Origin: Granulicella sp. 5B5
Lineage (GTDB): Bacteria; Acidobacteriota; Terriglobia; Terriglobales; Acidobacteriaceae
NCBI RefSeq assembly: GCF_014083945.1
Contig: NZ_CP046444.1
Coordinates: 992,001 to 1,056,000 of the forward strand
Length of the DNA: 64,000 nucleotides
Reading direction: 5' to 3'
A program made the translations under genes and the position numbers. The notes beneath the pieces were generated by a model that worked only from the letters and a program-made list of their open reading frames with translations, searched no databases and was not told the origin of the DNA. Positions 1-8,340 of this stretch are shown piece by piece. Position 1 is the first letter of the stretch. Each line of letters opens with the position of its first letter.

Positions 1-353
1 ATCGTCGCGCTCCGGCTCTTGAACGACTTCGGCAGGTTCTTCATGATCAGGTAGCCGAGGCCCGCCAACAGAATCACCAGGTTCGTAATCGTAAAAGCGG
101 TCGATGCCGCCTCCGACTTCATCCCCAGCAGCGAGCCCAGCTTCGTCACCGTGGGCGACATCCGGTACTCGTCGTTATCGTCCTTCTCTTCTTCGTCCTG
201 AGCAGCCGGCTTGGCCTGCGTCGAAGCCGCATCCGTGCCCTTCGTCGCCACCGGCACCGTAGCAGCCGCCTGCGCATGCGCCACACGAACCGGCATCGCC
301 AGCGCCAGCAGCACAACCAAACTCATCATCGAGGCCCACACCCTGCGAGTCAT
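1..353 (-). CDS. atpF: ATP synthase F0 subunit b (second copy), 3' end outside window
   Basis: This is the N-terminal 117 residues of a b-type stator subunit of the F1F0 ATP synthase; the rest lies beyond the left edge. Residues 1-28 form a clear signal peptide with an AHAQ cleavage region. An acidic linker follows (about residues 45-62), then the usual single b-subunit membrane segment (about 85-108) and a basic KNLPKSFKSR stretch entering the cytoplasm. A cleaved signal peptide suits the known b topology, in which the N-terminus is periplasmic. The ATG shares one base with the stop codon of the upstream b gene (TGATG), so the two are translationally coupled. Paired b genes usually form a b/b' heterodimer. 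The family call rests on position and architecture because the long coiled coil is cut off. Confidence 0.82.
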   Translation of the reverse strand, partial: MTRRVWASMMSLVVLLALAMPVRVAHAQAAATVPVATKGTDAASTQAKPAAQDEEEKDDNDEYRMSPTVTKLGSLLGMKSEAASTAFTITNLVILLAGLGYLIMKNLPKSFKSRSAT

Positions 354-823
354 CACGAGCGCGCCTCCGTTGCACTTCCCTGGGGCAGCAGTGCCCGCAC
401 GATCTGCTGACTCAACTCCGCGGTGGCCTCTTCAATCTGTTTGCGAGCACCCGCAGCGCTCGCCTCAACCTCGGCCCGCGCACTGCGAACCATGCCTTGC
501 GCCTCGGTCCGCGCCGCTTCAATCACGCGGTCACGCTCGGCCTGCAGCTCCTTCATGCGATGCTCCCGCGCCGCCGCCAGCTCTGCCCGCGCCGCCCGCA
601 GCTTCGCCTCGTAGGTAGCCGTCTCCGCTTCCGCCTCGGCGATTGCCTTCTTTGCCTGGTCGACAGCCCCGGACGTCCGGCTCCGCCGCTCGGCCAGCGT
701 CTTCTCCAGCGGCCTCCGCACCAGTACGCTGTACAGCATAACCAGCAGGATAAACAGCACCATCGTCGGCACAGCGCCGACCATGAGTCCGCCAAGTTGG
801 TTCAGTATTTCCTTGATTTCCAT
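353..823 (-). CDS. atpF: ATP synthase F0 subunit b
   Basis: This 156-residue stator subunit b links the membrane a/c ring of F0 to the F1 head. An N-terminal membrane segment (about residues 14-35, VGAVPTMVLFILLVMLYSVL) is followed by the RRPLEKTLAERR motif typical of b subunits. A long charged, alanine-rich coiled coil (about 40-140) follows, and the length is normal for the family. The start is the only ATG ahead of the membrane segment. The next b gene begins in its stop codon. No SD stands out, but AGGAGGG lies about 20 bases upstream on the other strand only. The operon reads leftward out of the window, where atpH and the remaining atp genes would be expected. Confidence 0.93.
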   Translation of the reverse strand: MEIKEILNQLGGLMVGAVPTMVLFILLVMLYSVLVRRPLEKTLAERRSRTSGAVDQAKKAIAEAEAETATYEAKLRAARAELAAAREHRMKELQAERDRVIEAARTEAQGMVRSARAEVEASAAGARKQIEEATAELSQQIVRALLPQGSATEARS

Positions 824-1286
824 GAAGTTTCTTGGGTAGTACAGGAGGGCACTAAAGAGGCCACACCAACCATCAGGAGGGGGACCGTCACACGGCCCGC
901 TAGCTACCGTACAAACCGCCTCCCAGACCGTTCAGCGCAGAACACTTTCAAGCCTTTTCGTCCTTCTATTTCTAACAAAGCGGGCTGTTGGAAGTCAAAG
1001 GTGCCCGGCGATAAACGGGAGACGAAATCGTTTATCGCTCGCATGTGAATTTCTCTCGAAACCCCTGTCGTGACACGATTTTTGCGCCCTTCTGTCGTGC
1101 CGGGGAGTACACTGTCTCTACCACCCGCGACCCGTTCCGGGTCATGCAGGCCGCGTGTCACAGGGACAGCTTCCCCGCTCCCTCACAGGCGGCCTGTAGT
1201 GTTTAATCCCTCGGCTCAATCCAGGGAGGTGTGTCATCTCGACTGGAGTCCGCGCTCTTGCGGACGTAGCGGAGAGACCCGCTTCT
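824..1286. other. Intergenic region between atpF and hflX
   Basis: This 463-bp stretch has no convincing gene. It should contain the atp operon promoter, reading left, and the 3' end of hflX. It holds a 10-bp perfect inverted repeat (1008-1038), a second pair of 8-bp arms CAGGCCGC / GCGGCCTG (1147-1154 and 1189-1196), and one dispersed repeat of family A against the hflX stop codon. Short open frames here lack ribosome sites and recognisable domains. Confidence 0.6.
1008..1038. promoter_or_regulatory. Perfect 10-bp inverted repeat upstream of the atp operon
   Basis: Arms GCGATAAACG (1008-1017) and CGTTTATCGC (1029-1038) are perfect complements around an 11-base spacer, about 185 bp upstream of the first b-subunit start. 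There is no U-tract on either strand, so a terminator is unlikely. It could be a regulator site or a leader hairpin; the function is unknown. Confidence 0.4.
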
Positions 1287-1290
1287 CTAC
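1233..1290 (+). repeat. Dispersed repeat family A, copy 1
   Basis: Starts GTCATCTCGACTGGAG, has an inner stem GTCCGC/GCGGAC, and ends GCGGAGAGACCCGCTTCT. It lies directly against the hflX stop codon (1287-1289). Confidence 0.75.
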
Positions 1291-2738
1291 CGTGATTCCT
1301 CACCCACCTCATACCGCCGATACCGCTCCAGCAGTGACCGCGGCCCCACCGCCGTCAGCGTCACCTCGTTGCCATCGAAGCGCTGGTTCTGCACCGTCGC
1401 TCCGCGCTCCAGCGCCGCCAGCACACGCCCCTCGGCCTGCGGTATCCGGAACACCATCTGCTCCAGCGGGTCCGCCGTCAGCGCGGCATCGATTGCATGC
1501 AGCAGCCCGTCCAACCCCTCGCCCGTCAGCCCGGACACCCGCAGCGCGCCCGCCTCCGTCGCCGCTCCCTCCGGCAGCAGATCGATCTTGTTCAGCACCT
1601 GCAGCGTCGCTTTTTTGCCCGCGCCCAGCTCCGTCAGCACAGCCTCCACCTGCTGCTTCTGAGCATCCAGCGTCGGGCTCGCCGCATCGCGCACATGCAG
1701 CAGCAGTTCAGCGCGCTCCACCTCTTCCAGCGTCGCGCGAAAGCTCGTCACCAGCGCATGAGGCAGGTTCCGCAGAAACCCGACCGTATCGCTCAGCAGC
1801 ACCTTGCGCCGCGAAGGCAGCGTCAGCTGCCGCAGCTTCGGGTCCAGCGTCGCAAACATCCGCTCCGACGCCAGTACCTCCGCCCCGGTCAGTGAATTGA
1901 ACAGCGTCGACTTCCCCGCATTCGTATACCCCACCAGCGCCACCGTCGGCACCGGCACCGCCTCGCGCCGTCCGCGCTGTTGCCGCCGAATCCGCCGCAC
2001 GGCCTCAAGCTGCTGTTTGATCCGCACCAGCCGCGTATTGATCTTCCGGCGATCGGTCTCCAACTGCGTCTCGCCCGGGCCTCGGGTGCCAATGCCGCCG
2101 CCCGTCTGCGACATGCTCTTGCCCTTGCCCATCAGCCGAGGCATCTGGTACTCCAACTGCGCCAGCTCCACCTGCAGCTGGCCTTCGCGTGTTCGCGCAT
2201 GTCTCGCAAAGATGTCCAGGATTAGCTGCGTCCGGTCGATCACTGTGCAAGGCAGCCGCGCCTCCACGTTCCTCGCCTGCGAAGGCGTCAGGTCGTGGTC
2301 GAACAGCACCAGGCTCGCGCCCGTCGAAGCCACCGTCGCGACAATCTCATCCAGCTTTCCGCCGCCCACCAGCGTTGCCGGGTCCGGCTTGCCGCGCCGT
2401 TGGATCAGCACCGCCGCGATCACCGCGCCCGCCGACCGCGCCAGCTCCTGAAACTCCGCCAGCGACGCATCGAAGTCGATGTCCGCAGCAGCCTCGACCA
2501 CCGGCTCACCATCCTCGCGTTGCGCCGCAATCGCCGCCGCCTGCCGCGCCTGCATCGCCACCGGAGAAGGCCGATAGCGCTCCGCCGTAAAGTCTACCGC
2601 CACCAGCACCGCAAGCTCGCGCGCCGACTGCTGCCGTTCGCGCAGCAGGGAGCGTTCACGCAGCTCTCGTTCTCGCTGCGTGGACGCGCTCCCGGCGGAC
2701 TGCTTGCCGAAACTGTGGTCTTCGTGGCTGATGTTCAC
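1287..2738 (-). CDS. hflX: GTPase HflX
   Basis: HflX is a ribosome-associated GTPase that splits stalled or heat-damaged 70S ribosomes. The 483 residues contain an N-terminal HflX domain (about 40-200), the glycine-rich hallmark [15 protein letters not shown] (213-227) and a coiled linker. The TRAFAC GTPase domain follows, with G1 GYTNAGKST (270-278), G3 DTVG (317-320) and G4 NKID (383-386). Length is slightly above the usual 420-450 because of an Arg/Glu-rich N-terminal extension (about 20-40) that may be poorly conserved. It lies 15 bp downstream of hfq, the hfq-hflX order common in bacteria, so the two are probably co-transcribed. Its stop codon touches a dispersed repeat. Confidence 0.95.
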   Translation of the reverse strand: MNISHEDHSFGKQSAGSASTQRERELRERSLLRERQQSARELAVLVAVDFTAERYRPSPVAMQARQAAAIAAQREDGEPVVEAAADIDFDASLAEFQELARSAGAVIAAVLIQRRGKPDPATLVGGGKLDEIVATVASTGASLVLFDHDLTPSQARNVEARLPCTVIDRTQLILDIFARHARTREGQLQVELAQLEYQMPRLMGKGKSMSQTGGGIGTRGPGETQLETDRRKINTRLVRIKQQLEAVRRIRRQQRGRREAVPVPTVALVGYTNAGKSTLFNSLTGAEVLASERMFATLDPKLRQLTLPSRRKVLLSDTVGFLRNLPHALVTSFRATLEEVERAELLLHVRDAASPTLDAQKQQVEAVLTELGAGKKATLQVLNKIDLLPEGAATEAGALRVSGLTGEGLDGLLHAIDAALTADPLEQMVFRIPQAEGRVLAALERGATVQNQRFDGNEVTLTAVGPRSLLERYRRYEVGEESR

Positions 2739-2753
2739 CTGCGGGCGGCTGTT

Positions 2754-3050
2754 TTAGCGCGCCGCAGCTCCAGTTACTGCAACCGCTTCCTGAGACACGG
2801 GAGCCGGACGTGCATCTGAGCTCCGCGCTTCGTACCCCATCGGACGCCCGCTTACTACGGTCGATATTGCGTGCTTGAAGATCAACTGCTCTTGCGCATT
2901 GTTCTCCAAAAGAACGGAGTACTTATCAAAAGAGCGAATCTTGCCCGTGAGCTTTACGCCACTGACAAGGTAAATGGTAATAGGACTCTTATCTTTGCGA
3001 ACGGTATTCAGGAACGTGTCCTGAATGTTCTGCGCCGGCTTTGGATCCAT
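2754..3050 (-). CDS. hfq: RNA chaperone Hfq
   Basis: Hfq is a hexameric Sm-like protein that binds small RNAs and mRNAs. The 98 residues include the Sm fold at about 10-70: [20 protein letters not shown], the [20 protein letters not shown] strand-turn-strand, and the Sm2 signature [10 protein letters not shown] (E. coli YKHAIST). The C-terminal tail after residue 70 is short and rich in Ala and Arg. AAGGAG sits nine bases before the ATG and supports this start. It is the first gene of hfq-hflX. The 229-bp gap to the divergent aminotransferase gene must hold both promoters. Confidence 0.96.
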   Translation of the reverse strand: MDPKPAQNIQDTFLNTVRKDKSPITIYLVSGVKLTGKIRSFDKYSVLLENNAQEQLIFKHAISTVVSGRPMGYEARSSDARPAPVSQEAVAVTGAAAR

Positions 3051-3279
3051 TGTGGCCGATCTCCTTATGGTTAAACCATGCGTACAGGTCCCGCCGAGAC
3101 ACCATGATGTCGTACTGATCCGGGGCCTTAAAGCAATTCCATGGTGACAGCACTACGGTATCGCCTTCCCGCAATGAAACACAAGCGCTATCGGAAGAAA
3201 TCACCCCTGACCGAGGTAACGTGACACCGCTGTAAACATTCACGTCCCGCAACGGAACTCGCAGGAGCTACGATATTCA

Positions 3280-4452
3280 ATGATGGCCGTTTCCGCTCAA
3301 TCCACCGCACTCGCTCCTGTTCCCATGCTCGACTTCCAGCGCGAGTACGCGCTGCTCCGCGACGAGCTTCTCGCCGCCATCACCTCCGTCTGCGACAGCC
3401 AGCGCTTCATCCTCGGCCCCCAGGTCGCCAGCTTTGAAGCCGCCGCCGCCCGGGCCTGCGGCGTCTCCCACGCCATCGGCTGCGCCAGCGGCACCGACGC
3501 CCTCTGGCTCGCGCTCGCCGCCCTTCGCATCGGCCCTGGAGACGCCGTCCTCACCACACCCTTCAGCTTCTTCGCCACCGTCAGCAGCATCCTTCGCGCC
3601 GGCGCACGGCCCCTTCTCGCCGACATCGACGAACACACCTTCAACCTCTCTCCTGCTGCGGTCGCAACCACTCTCGCGCAGCACCAAGGCGCCCCCATCC
3701 GCGCCGTCATGTCCGTCCATCTCTACGGCCAGTGCGCCGACATGGACGCACTCACCTCGCTCGCGCAGCAGCACAGCTTCAGCCTCGTCGAAGACGCAGC
3801 CCAGGCTTTCGGCGCACGCTGGAACGATAAACCTGCCGGCGCTCTCGGCGACATCGCTGCCTTCAGCTTCTATCCCACCAAGAACCTCAGCGCCTTCGGC
3901 GACGCCGGCATGTGCACCACCAACGACGCCGCTCTCGCCGAACGCATGGTCATGCTCCGCGCCCACGGCATGAGGCAACGCTACTACCACGACGAGGTCG
4001 GCTGGAACTCCCGCCTCGACACGCTCCAGGCCGCGGTCCTTGAAGTCAAGCTCCGTCACGTCGAAGCCGGCAACACCCGCCGCCGCGAAATCGCCGCCCT
4101 CTACGACACCCTCTTCCAGAATTCCCGCCTCACCGCTCCCACCACCAATCTGGGAATCGTCCTTCCCGCTACCGATCCACGCGCCACCCACGTCTTCCAC
4201 CAGTACGTCATCCGCGCCCCCCGCCGAGACGCTCTCCGCGACCACCTCACCGCTCTCAAAATCGGCACCGAGATCTACTACCCCGAACCCCTCCACCTCC
4301 AGAAGAGCCTCGCCAGCCTCGGCTACAAGCTCGGCGACTTCCCCATCGCCGAACGCGCCGCCGCAGAGGTTCTCGCCCTCCCCATCTTCCCCGGCCTTCG
4401 CAACGACGAAGTAGAAACCGTCGTAGAAGCCATCCGCCGCTTCTACCAATAG
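3280..4452 (+). CDS. DegT/DnrJ/EryC1/StrS-family PLP aminotransferase
   Basis: A 390-residue fold-type I PLP enzyme of the sugar aminotransferase family, which converts nucleotide-linked keto-sugars to amino-sugars for surface polysaccharide or glycan synthesis. The PLP lysine is K201 in SFYPTKNLSAFGDAG, and the cofactor-binding stretch VEDAAQAFGA (170-179) precedes it. The start region MLDFQREY and GCASGTDALWLAL (67-79) are typical of the family. GCAGGAG lies 13 bases upstream, and a second in-frame ATG follows at once, so the start is uncertain by one codon. No other sugar-nucleotide gene is adjacent, so the substrate cannot be named. It is transcribed divergently from hfq. Confidence 0.93.
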   Translation: MMAVSAQSTALAPVPMLDFQREYALLRDELLAAITSVCDSQRFILGPQVASFEAAAARACGVSHAIGCASGTDALWLALAALRIGPGDAVLTTPFSFFATVSSILRAGARPLLADIDEHTFNLSPAAVATTLAQHQGAPIRAVMSVHLYGQCADMDALTSLAQQHSFSLVEDAAQAFGARWNDKPAGALGDIAAFSFYPTKNLSAFGDAGMCTTNDAALAERMVMLRAHGMRQRYYHDEVGWNSRLDTLQAAVLEVKLRHVEAGNTRRREIAALYDTLFQNSRLTAPTTNLGIVLPATDPRATHVFHQYVIRAPRRDALRDHLTALKIGTEIYYPEPLHLQKSLASLGYKLGDFPIAERAAAEVLALPIFPGLRNDEVETVVEAIRRFYQ

Positions 4453-4499
4453 CTCCCATCCCGGCATTGCACAAAAAGTCTTTCCACCCAGGAAAGTTC

Positions 4500-4560
4500 G
4501 TCATTTCGACCGGAGCATCGCGGCTTCATCGCGATGCGCAGCGGAGAAACCCCTGTATTT
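4500..4560 (+). repeat. Dispersed repeat family A, copy 2
   Basis: GTCATTTCGACCGGAGCATC start, a perfect inner stem GCATCGCG/CGCGATGC, and a GCAGCGGAGAAACCCCTG end. Nearly identical in layout to copy 4 at 14771. Confidence 0.75.
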
Positions 4561-4573
4561 GTCGTTGCCTGTT

Positions 4574-4622
4574 CTCCTCTGCGCCCACTGCGCGTTTCTA
4601 CACCGCGCCCTCTGCGTCAAGG
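4574..4622 (+). repeat. Dispersed repeat family D, copy 1
   Basis: Contains CTCTGCGCCCACTGCG and then CGCCCTCTGCGT, shared with 15832-15890 and partly with 11180 and 56045. Non-coding. Confidence 0.6.
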
Positions 4623-4652
4623 AAGGTCTGAACAAGTATCTTGCTTTGCAGG

Positions 4653-4672
4653 GGCGGGACTTCAGTCCCGCC
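4653..4672. repeat. REP-like perfect hairpin
   Basis: GGCGGGACT and AGTCCCGCC are perfect 9-bp arms around a 2-base loop. It resembles widespread REP-type hairpins. A second small hairpin of the form GCGGCTTTAGCCGC follows at about 4692. Confidence 0.5.
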
Positions 4673-4775
4673 ATAAAGCTCCAGGAATCAGTGCGGCTTT
4701 AGCCGCGGAGGGAACGCATGCACACTTGTTCAGAGCTTCCCCTAACGCTTTTTGCCGTTGCCTTGTCCCTCCTCG

Positions 4776-4975
4776 CACCTCTTGACACTCCACGTATAAT
4801 AAGAAGAGAAGACAGCGTGGCAAAGCCAGGCTCTTCCTCTCGGCCCAGGCCGTTCATCTCGCTCCAATTGACAACCGAAAACCTGTCGGCCACCCGCTAT
4901 CCCATGCAGGGGGTTCCACCCTTAACCCCAATGGGCTCCGGATCATACCCCCATAACCGGGGAGGGGGCGCTACC
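4776..4975 (-). repeat. Composite intergenic element, copy 1
   Basis: On the minus strand it runs from GGTAGCGCCCCCTCCCCGG, through TATGATCCGGAGCC and GGTTGTCAA, to GTGTCAAGAGG. Its first 45 bases align closely with copy 4 (20095). The GC-rich end supplies the TAG stop of the neighbouring lipoprotein gene. Confidence 0.6.
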
Positions 4976-6236
4976 GCCGCCGCTTCCGCGACTTCCCGTT
5001 CTTGTCCTTCGCCGGCAGCGGCACCGGATGCGCCTCATCCTCCGCCAGCGTCCCCGGCGGCAGAATCCGCCGGCAGATGTTCCCTTCCAGCCGGTAGGTC
5101 TTCGTAATCAACTGCGAAGGCTTCACCAGCCCCGTCGCCGGGTCCGGCTCAGGAATCGGCGCGCTCGCCGCCAGCACCTTGTAAGTAAAGCTCGGCAACG
5201 ACATCTGAGCCAACACGCCCGGAGAATACGGGTCCTTCATGCTCCCGATCTTCGCCGGCAGGTACCCCAGAATGTCATGCTCCCGGAACCCCGTCTCGTA
5301 GCGGTGCTTCTTGATGTTCCAGATGAACACCCGCACCTGGTCGAAGTCATACGGCAACCCCGACTTGTACGGCGCCAGCAGCGTCAGGTACTCCGGAATC
5401 TCCGTCACCGTCTTCCCGTTGTCCAGCATCCCCGAGTCCGGGTCGTCCACCATATGCAGCACATACGCACCCACGATCCGCTGCCCCTCGGCATACCGCG
5501 CCAGCGTATCCGGCACCGTCACATCGACCATCCGCCCCAGTATCCAGCCCGTCTGCCCCTTCACCGTGCGAGCCAGCCACCAGTCCTCCATCACCGGAGG
5601 AGGCACCACCACCGCAGGCTGTTTTTCATCATTCGGATCGTCTTCATGGGTCCGCTCGGCCTTCGCCGCGGCCACTTCTTCCTGAGTCGGCTGCCTCACA
5701 ACCCGCACCGGGACAGCCCCCGGCTTCACCTTCGGCACCGTCGCCCGCTCCAGCAGGCTCAACCCATCGCCCTCGGCCAAGCGGTAGAACCGCGGCGTCT
5801 CACGCCCCGGCGCCGCATGCAGATACACCTCATCCCGCGCCGTCGCCACCGCGATCACCGGGTCCTTGCCATGCGTCTCCGCCAGCGCCGCAAACTGGTC
5901 GGCTGTCTTCTGGTCGGCGGTCAGCTTCTCTTCGACCCAACCCACCTCACCGCGCGGCGTCCGCACCTTAATCGCGCGCCGGGTCCGGTCCAGCACCACC
6001 AGCTTCTCGCCGTTCGTAGCCGTCCCCGTACGGTTAGACACGGCGGCCACACGGTCCCGCAGAAACACCTGCCGAGCCGTCACATACACATAGTGTTCCT
6101 GGGTCTTTTGCCGGAAGTAGTTGCACCCGCTAAGTGCCGCCACAGCACACACACCCAGCAAAACCTGCGCGACGGCCCTACGCACGGAACGCCCGCCCAC
6201 CCACAGCAGCAACGACAGAAGAAAACGCCTCAACAC
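4971..6236 (-). CDS. SH3b-domain lipoprotein, function unknown
   Basis: A 421-residue predicted outer-membrane or periplasmic lipoprotein. The hydrophobic segment VLLGVCAVAALSGC ends in a lipobox with acylated Cys at 38. Bacterial SH3-like strands follow: YVTARQVFLRDRVA...VSNRTGTATNGEKLVVLDRT...VRTPRGEVGWV (about 50-105), and a second set at about 125-240 (VYLHAAPG, ...GQTGWILGRMVD). The C-terminal half (about 245-400) is a conserved-looking domain of unknown function, with a basic RKRRR end. The GTG start has GGAGG only one base upstream, and a TTG one codon later has better spacing, so the exact start is uncertain. SH3b lipoproteins commonly bind cell wall, but no catalytic domain is present. 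Confidence 0.75.
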   Translation of the reverse strand: MLRRFLLSLLLWVGGRSVRRAVAQVLLGVCAVAALSGCNYFRQKTQEHYVYVTARQVFLRDRVAAVSNRTGTATNGEKLVVLDRTRRAIKVRTPRGEVGWVEEKLTADQKTADQFAALAETHGKDPVIAVATARDEVYLHAAPGRETPRFYRLAEGDGLSLLERATVPKVKPGAVPVRVVRQPTQEEVAAAKAERTHEDDPNDEKQPAVVVPPPVMEDWWLARTVKGQTGWILGRMVDVTVPDTLARYAEGQRIVGAYVLHMVDDPDSGMLDNGKTVTEIPEYLTLLAPYKSGLPYDFDQVRVFIWNIKKHRYETGFREHDILGYLPAKIGSMKDPYSPGVLAQMSLPSFTYKVLAASAPIPEPDPATGLVKPSQLITKTYRLEGNICRRILPPGTLAEDEAHPVPLPAKDKNGKSRKRRR

Positions 6237-6280
6237 ACCTCCAAGGTATCGCGAATCCGCTCGTCCCGCGCCACAGGCAT

Positions 6281-7525
6281 CTACGGAGTCATCGCCACCG
6301 ACGCCGGTTCGCCGATCGTCCCGCTCGCCGCGCTCGACGCCGTACTCAGCGCGCCACCTGTCCCAATCGACATCAACTGGATGCCCGTTGACGCGTTATA
6401 CCCCAGCGCAACGATATAGGCCCCGGTTTTATCTGCTCCCAACACCGACACGCTAGCCGGCGCAGCAAACGGAGACCCCGAGATCGCCGTCAGCGCTCCA
6501 CTGCTGCCAATCGTGTACCCGGATATCGTCCCATCCGCATAGTTCGCGACGTACACATACGTTCCCGTCGGGTCCACCACCACCCCGCGCGGTCCGTTGC
6601 CCGAAGCCACAACCGCCGACGCGGTCGGTGTGTACGCCCCCGACGCGTTCGCCGTAAACTCCTGCAGTCCCTGAGATGTGCCGTTATACCCAAAGCTCAG
6701 GAAGATGTGGTTATTCTTGTCCACCGCCACGCCATTGATGCTCACCGAGGTACTCGATGGGCTGATGATCGGCGTCTCCACCAACAGCCCACCCGTCGAT
6801 GCGTCGTAGTTGTACACCACCGCACCGCCCGTTCCATTCGCCTCTACCAGAAATCCACCGCTCGGCGCGAATGCCAGCGCCTTCGGCACCAGGGTGCCGC
6901 CATCCGTCGGCAACTGGGCTAGATACGTCGTAGGGTTGTTCGCATTGGTCACCGCTCCTGTGGAGATGCTGATCGGGTACTCTGCCAAAATACCTGTTCC
7001 ATCCAACGCAAATAGGTAGTTCCCGTCCGTCGAAATCGCCAGCGCCACAGGGTCCGGCGCCAGCGGCGAGCCAATCACCGGCTGTCCGCCATTCGCAATC
7101 GACAGCACACCTGTACTGCTCACCGAATACAGATAGATCTCCCCCAGCGAGCCGGAAGCAGGCACGCTCGCAACGTACGCATACGTCCCTGCCGGGTTCA
7201 CCACCACCGCCTGCGGCACAAAACCCAGCGTATACGGCGCCCCTGACAGTGCCGACAGCGTTCCGCTTGAAAGATCGAATGCATCCAGCGACTGCGTAGT
7301 CGCAACGCTGTTCGTGATGTACGCCACATCCGGCCCGGTGCTCCCGGTCGAGCCCGTACTCCCTGTGCTCCCAGTCGAGCCCGTACTCCCCGTCGACCCC
7401 GTACTCGTCTGCGGCACAAAAAAACCGCTGCAACTCGACAGGCTCATCGCGGCAATCGCCAATCCACTCAGCGAAGCAAAACACGCGGCGGCAGCAATCA
7501 GGTTACGGCGGGGAATCTGTCTCAT
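6281..7525 (-). CDS. Seven-bladed beta-propeller (YVTN/lactonase-like) lipoprotein
   Basis: A 414-residue secreted protein. The signal peptide ends in a lipobox SLSSC (Cys 32), followed by a linker of seven to eight Gly-Ser-Thr repeats (about 41-63). Repeated strands then follow, such as VVVNPAGTYAYVAS, LAISTDGNYLFALD, LAFAPSGGFLVEAN and VVVDPTGTYVYVANYADGT, the hallmark of YVTN / 6-phosphogluconolactonase-type propellers. I chose the ATG at 7525, which puts a normal signal peptide at the N-terminus, rather than the ATG at 7636, which adds 37 unlikely residues. GAAGGAC lies just upstream. Such proteins are abundant in Acidobacteria; enzymatic activity is not established. Confidence 0.8.
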   Translation of the reverse strand: MRQIPRRNLIAAAACFASLSGLAIAAMSLSSCSGFFVPQTSTGSTGSTGSTGSTGSTGSTGSTGPDVAYITNSVATTQSLDAFDLSSGTLSALSGAPYTLGFVPQAVVVNPAGTYAYVASVPASGSLGEIYLYSVSSTGVLSIANGGQPVIGSPLAPDPVALAISTDGNYLFALDGTGILAEYPISISTGAVTNANNPTTYLAQLPTDGGTLVPKALAFAPSGGFLVEANGTGGAVVYNYDASTGGLLVETPIISPSSTSVSINGVAVDKNNHIFLSFGYNGTSQGLQEFTANASGAYTPTASAVVASGNGPRGVVVDPTGTYVYVANYADGTISGYTIGSSGALTAISGSPFAAPASVSVLGADKTGAYIVALGYNASTGIQLMSIGTGGALSTASSAASGTIGEPASVAMTP

Positions 7526-7770
7526 GTCCTTCGTCTTCTCCAGCAATCTACAGCCGTCCCGCGCTGCGTATCCATTCTCGCAGGTGTGCGTCTGCTTCAT
7601 CGCTACCACAGTCTCAACGTACGGAGTCCTGCACAATAGACGCTCCTCCCACGCTCCGGGTTAGTTCCCTCTAGCAACCTTCGTGCACCATCAACTTTCG
7701 CCCTCGCACCTAAGGCCTTATCATCTAATCTTGGAGAACCACCCGGAGACCCCAGCAACAAACGCAACGT

Positions 7771-8340
7771 ATGCCCAGCTTCTCTGACAGCATCTTCCTC
7801 TTCGTCCTCGCTCTGCTGCTCTTCGGCCCGAAGAAGCTGCCTGTCCTCGCGCGCGAGATCGGCAAATGGGTCGGCGAGTTCCGCCGCGCCTCCAACGAGT
7901 TCAAGATGCAGATGGAAGAGGAGCTCCGTCAGGCCGAGCAGGCCGACCGCCTCAAGAAGATCGAAGCCATCGAAGCCGCAGCACCGGCCGCTCCTCCGCT
8001 GCCCGCTACTCCCGCCGATATCTCCAAGCCCACACTCATCACAGAGCAGCCCGCCATCGACGCCGCGCACGAAACCAGCGAGACCACCGAAGGCGTCTCC
8101 TCCGAAGAGCCTGCCGCCGAGACCTCAACGCTCCGCAGCAACCTGCCGCCCACCGAGGCCATGCCCATCGCCGAATCCGAATCCGGCGAGTTCAAGATCA
8201 TGCCACCCTCCACCGGCCTGCCCACCGCGCGCAAGAGCGCCCTCAGCAGCCTGATCGATGCCATCCCGCCCGCCGAAAATGGAAGCACCCATAACGGCGC
8301 CACGCACGACACCGACGCGGAGACCGTCCATGGCAACTGA
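7771..8340 (+). CDS. tatB: Twin-arginine translocase subunit TatA/TatB
   Basis: A 189-residue component of the Tat exporter of folded proteins. One short membrane helix (about 7-19) runs into the hinge FGPKKLP and an amphipathic helix (about 25-65), the TatA/B signature. A long acidic, Pro/Ala-rich tail (70-189) follows, longer than in most homologues. FGPKK leans to TatA, while the length and position directly before tatC lean to TatB; in this lineage one protein may serve both roles. The stop overlaps the tatC start (ATG at 8330, stop 8338-8340), so the genes are coupled. Confidence 0.85.
   Translation: MPSFSDSIFLFVLALLLFGPKKLPVLAREIGKWVGEFRRASNEFKMQMEEELRQAEQADRLKKIEAIEAAAPAAPPLPATPADISKPTLITEQPAIDAAHETSETTEGVSSEEPAAETSTLRSNLPPTEAMPIAESESGEFKIMPPSTGLPTARKSALSSLIDAIPPAENGSTHNGATHDTDAETVHGN

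Larger units (their letters stand above)
4453..4970. other. Repeat-filled intergenic region
   Basis: This 518-bp convergent gap contains no gene. It is almost filled by four different repeat types: family A (4500-4560), family D (4574-4622), a 9-bp hairpin (4653-4672) and composite-element copy 1 (4776-4975). Confidence 0.7.

Noticed and set aside
904-1161. 85-codon minus-strand frame between atpF and hflX
   Set aside because: No ribosome site and no family resemblance; includes the inverted repeat at 1008-1038.
2989-3252. 87-codon minus-strand frame upstream of hfq
   Set aside because: Overlaps the hfq start in another frame, fills the divergent promoter region, no ribosome site or domain.
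3277-4467. 396-codon open frame on the minus strand opposite the aminotransferase gene
   Set aside because: Antisense shadow caused by high GC; rich in Gly/Glu/Val/Ala with no domain, while the plus frame is a clear PLP enzyme.
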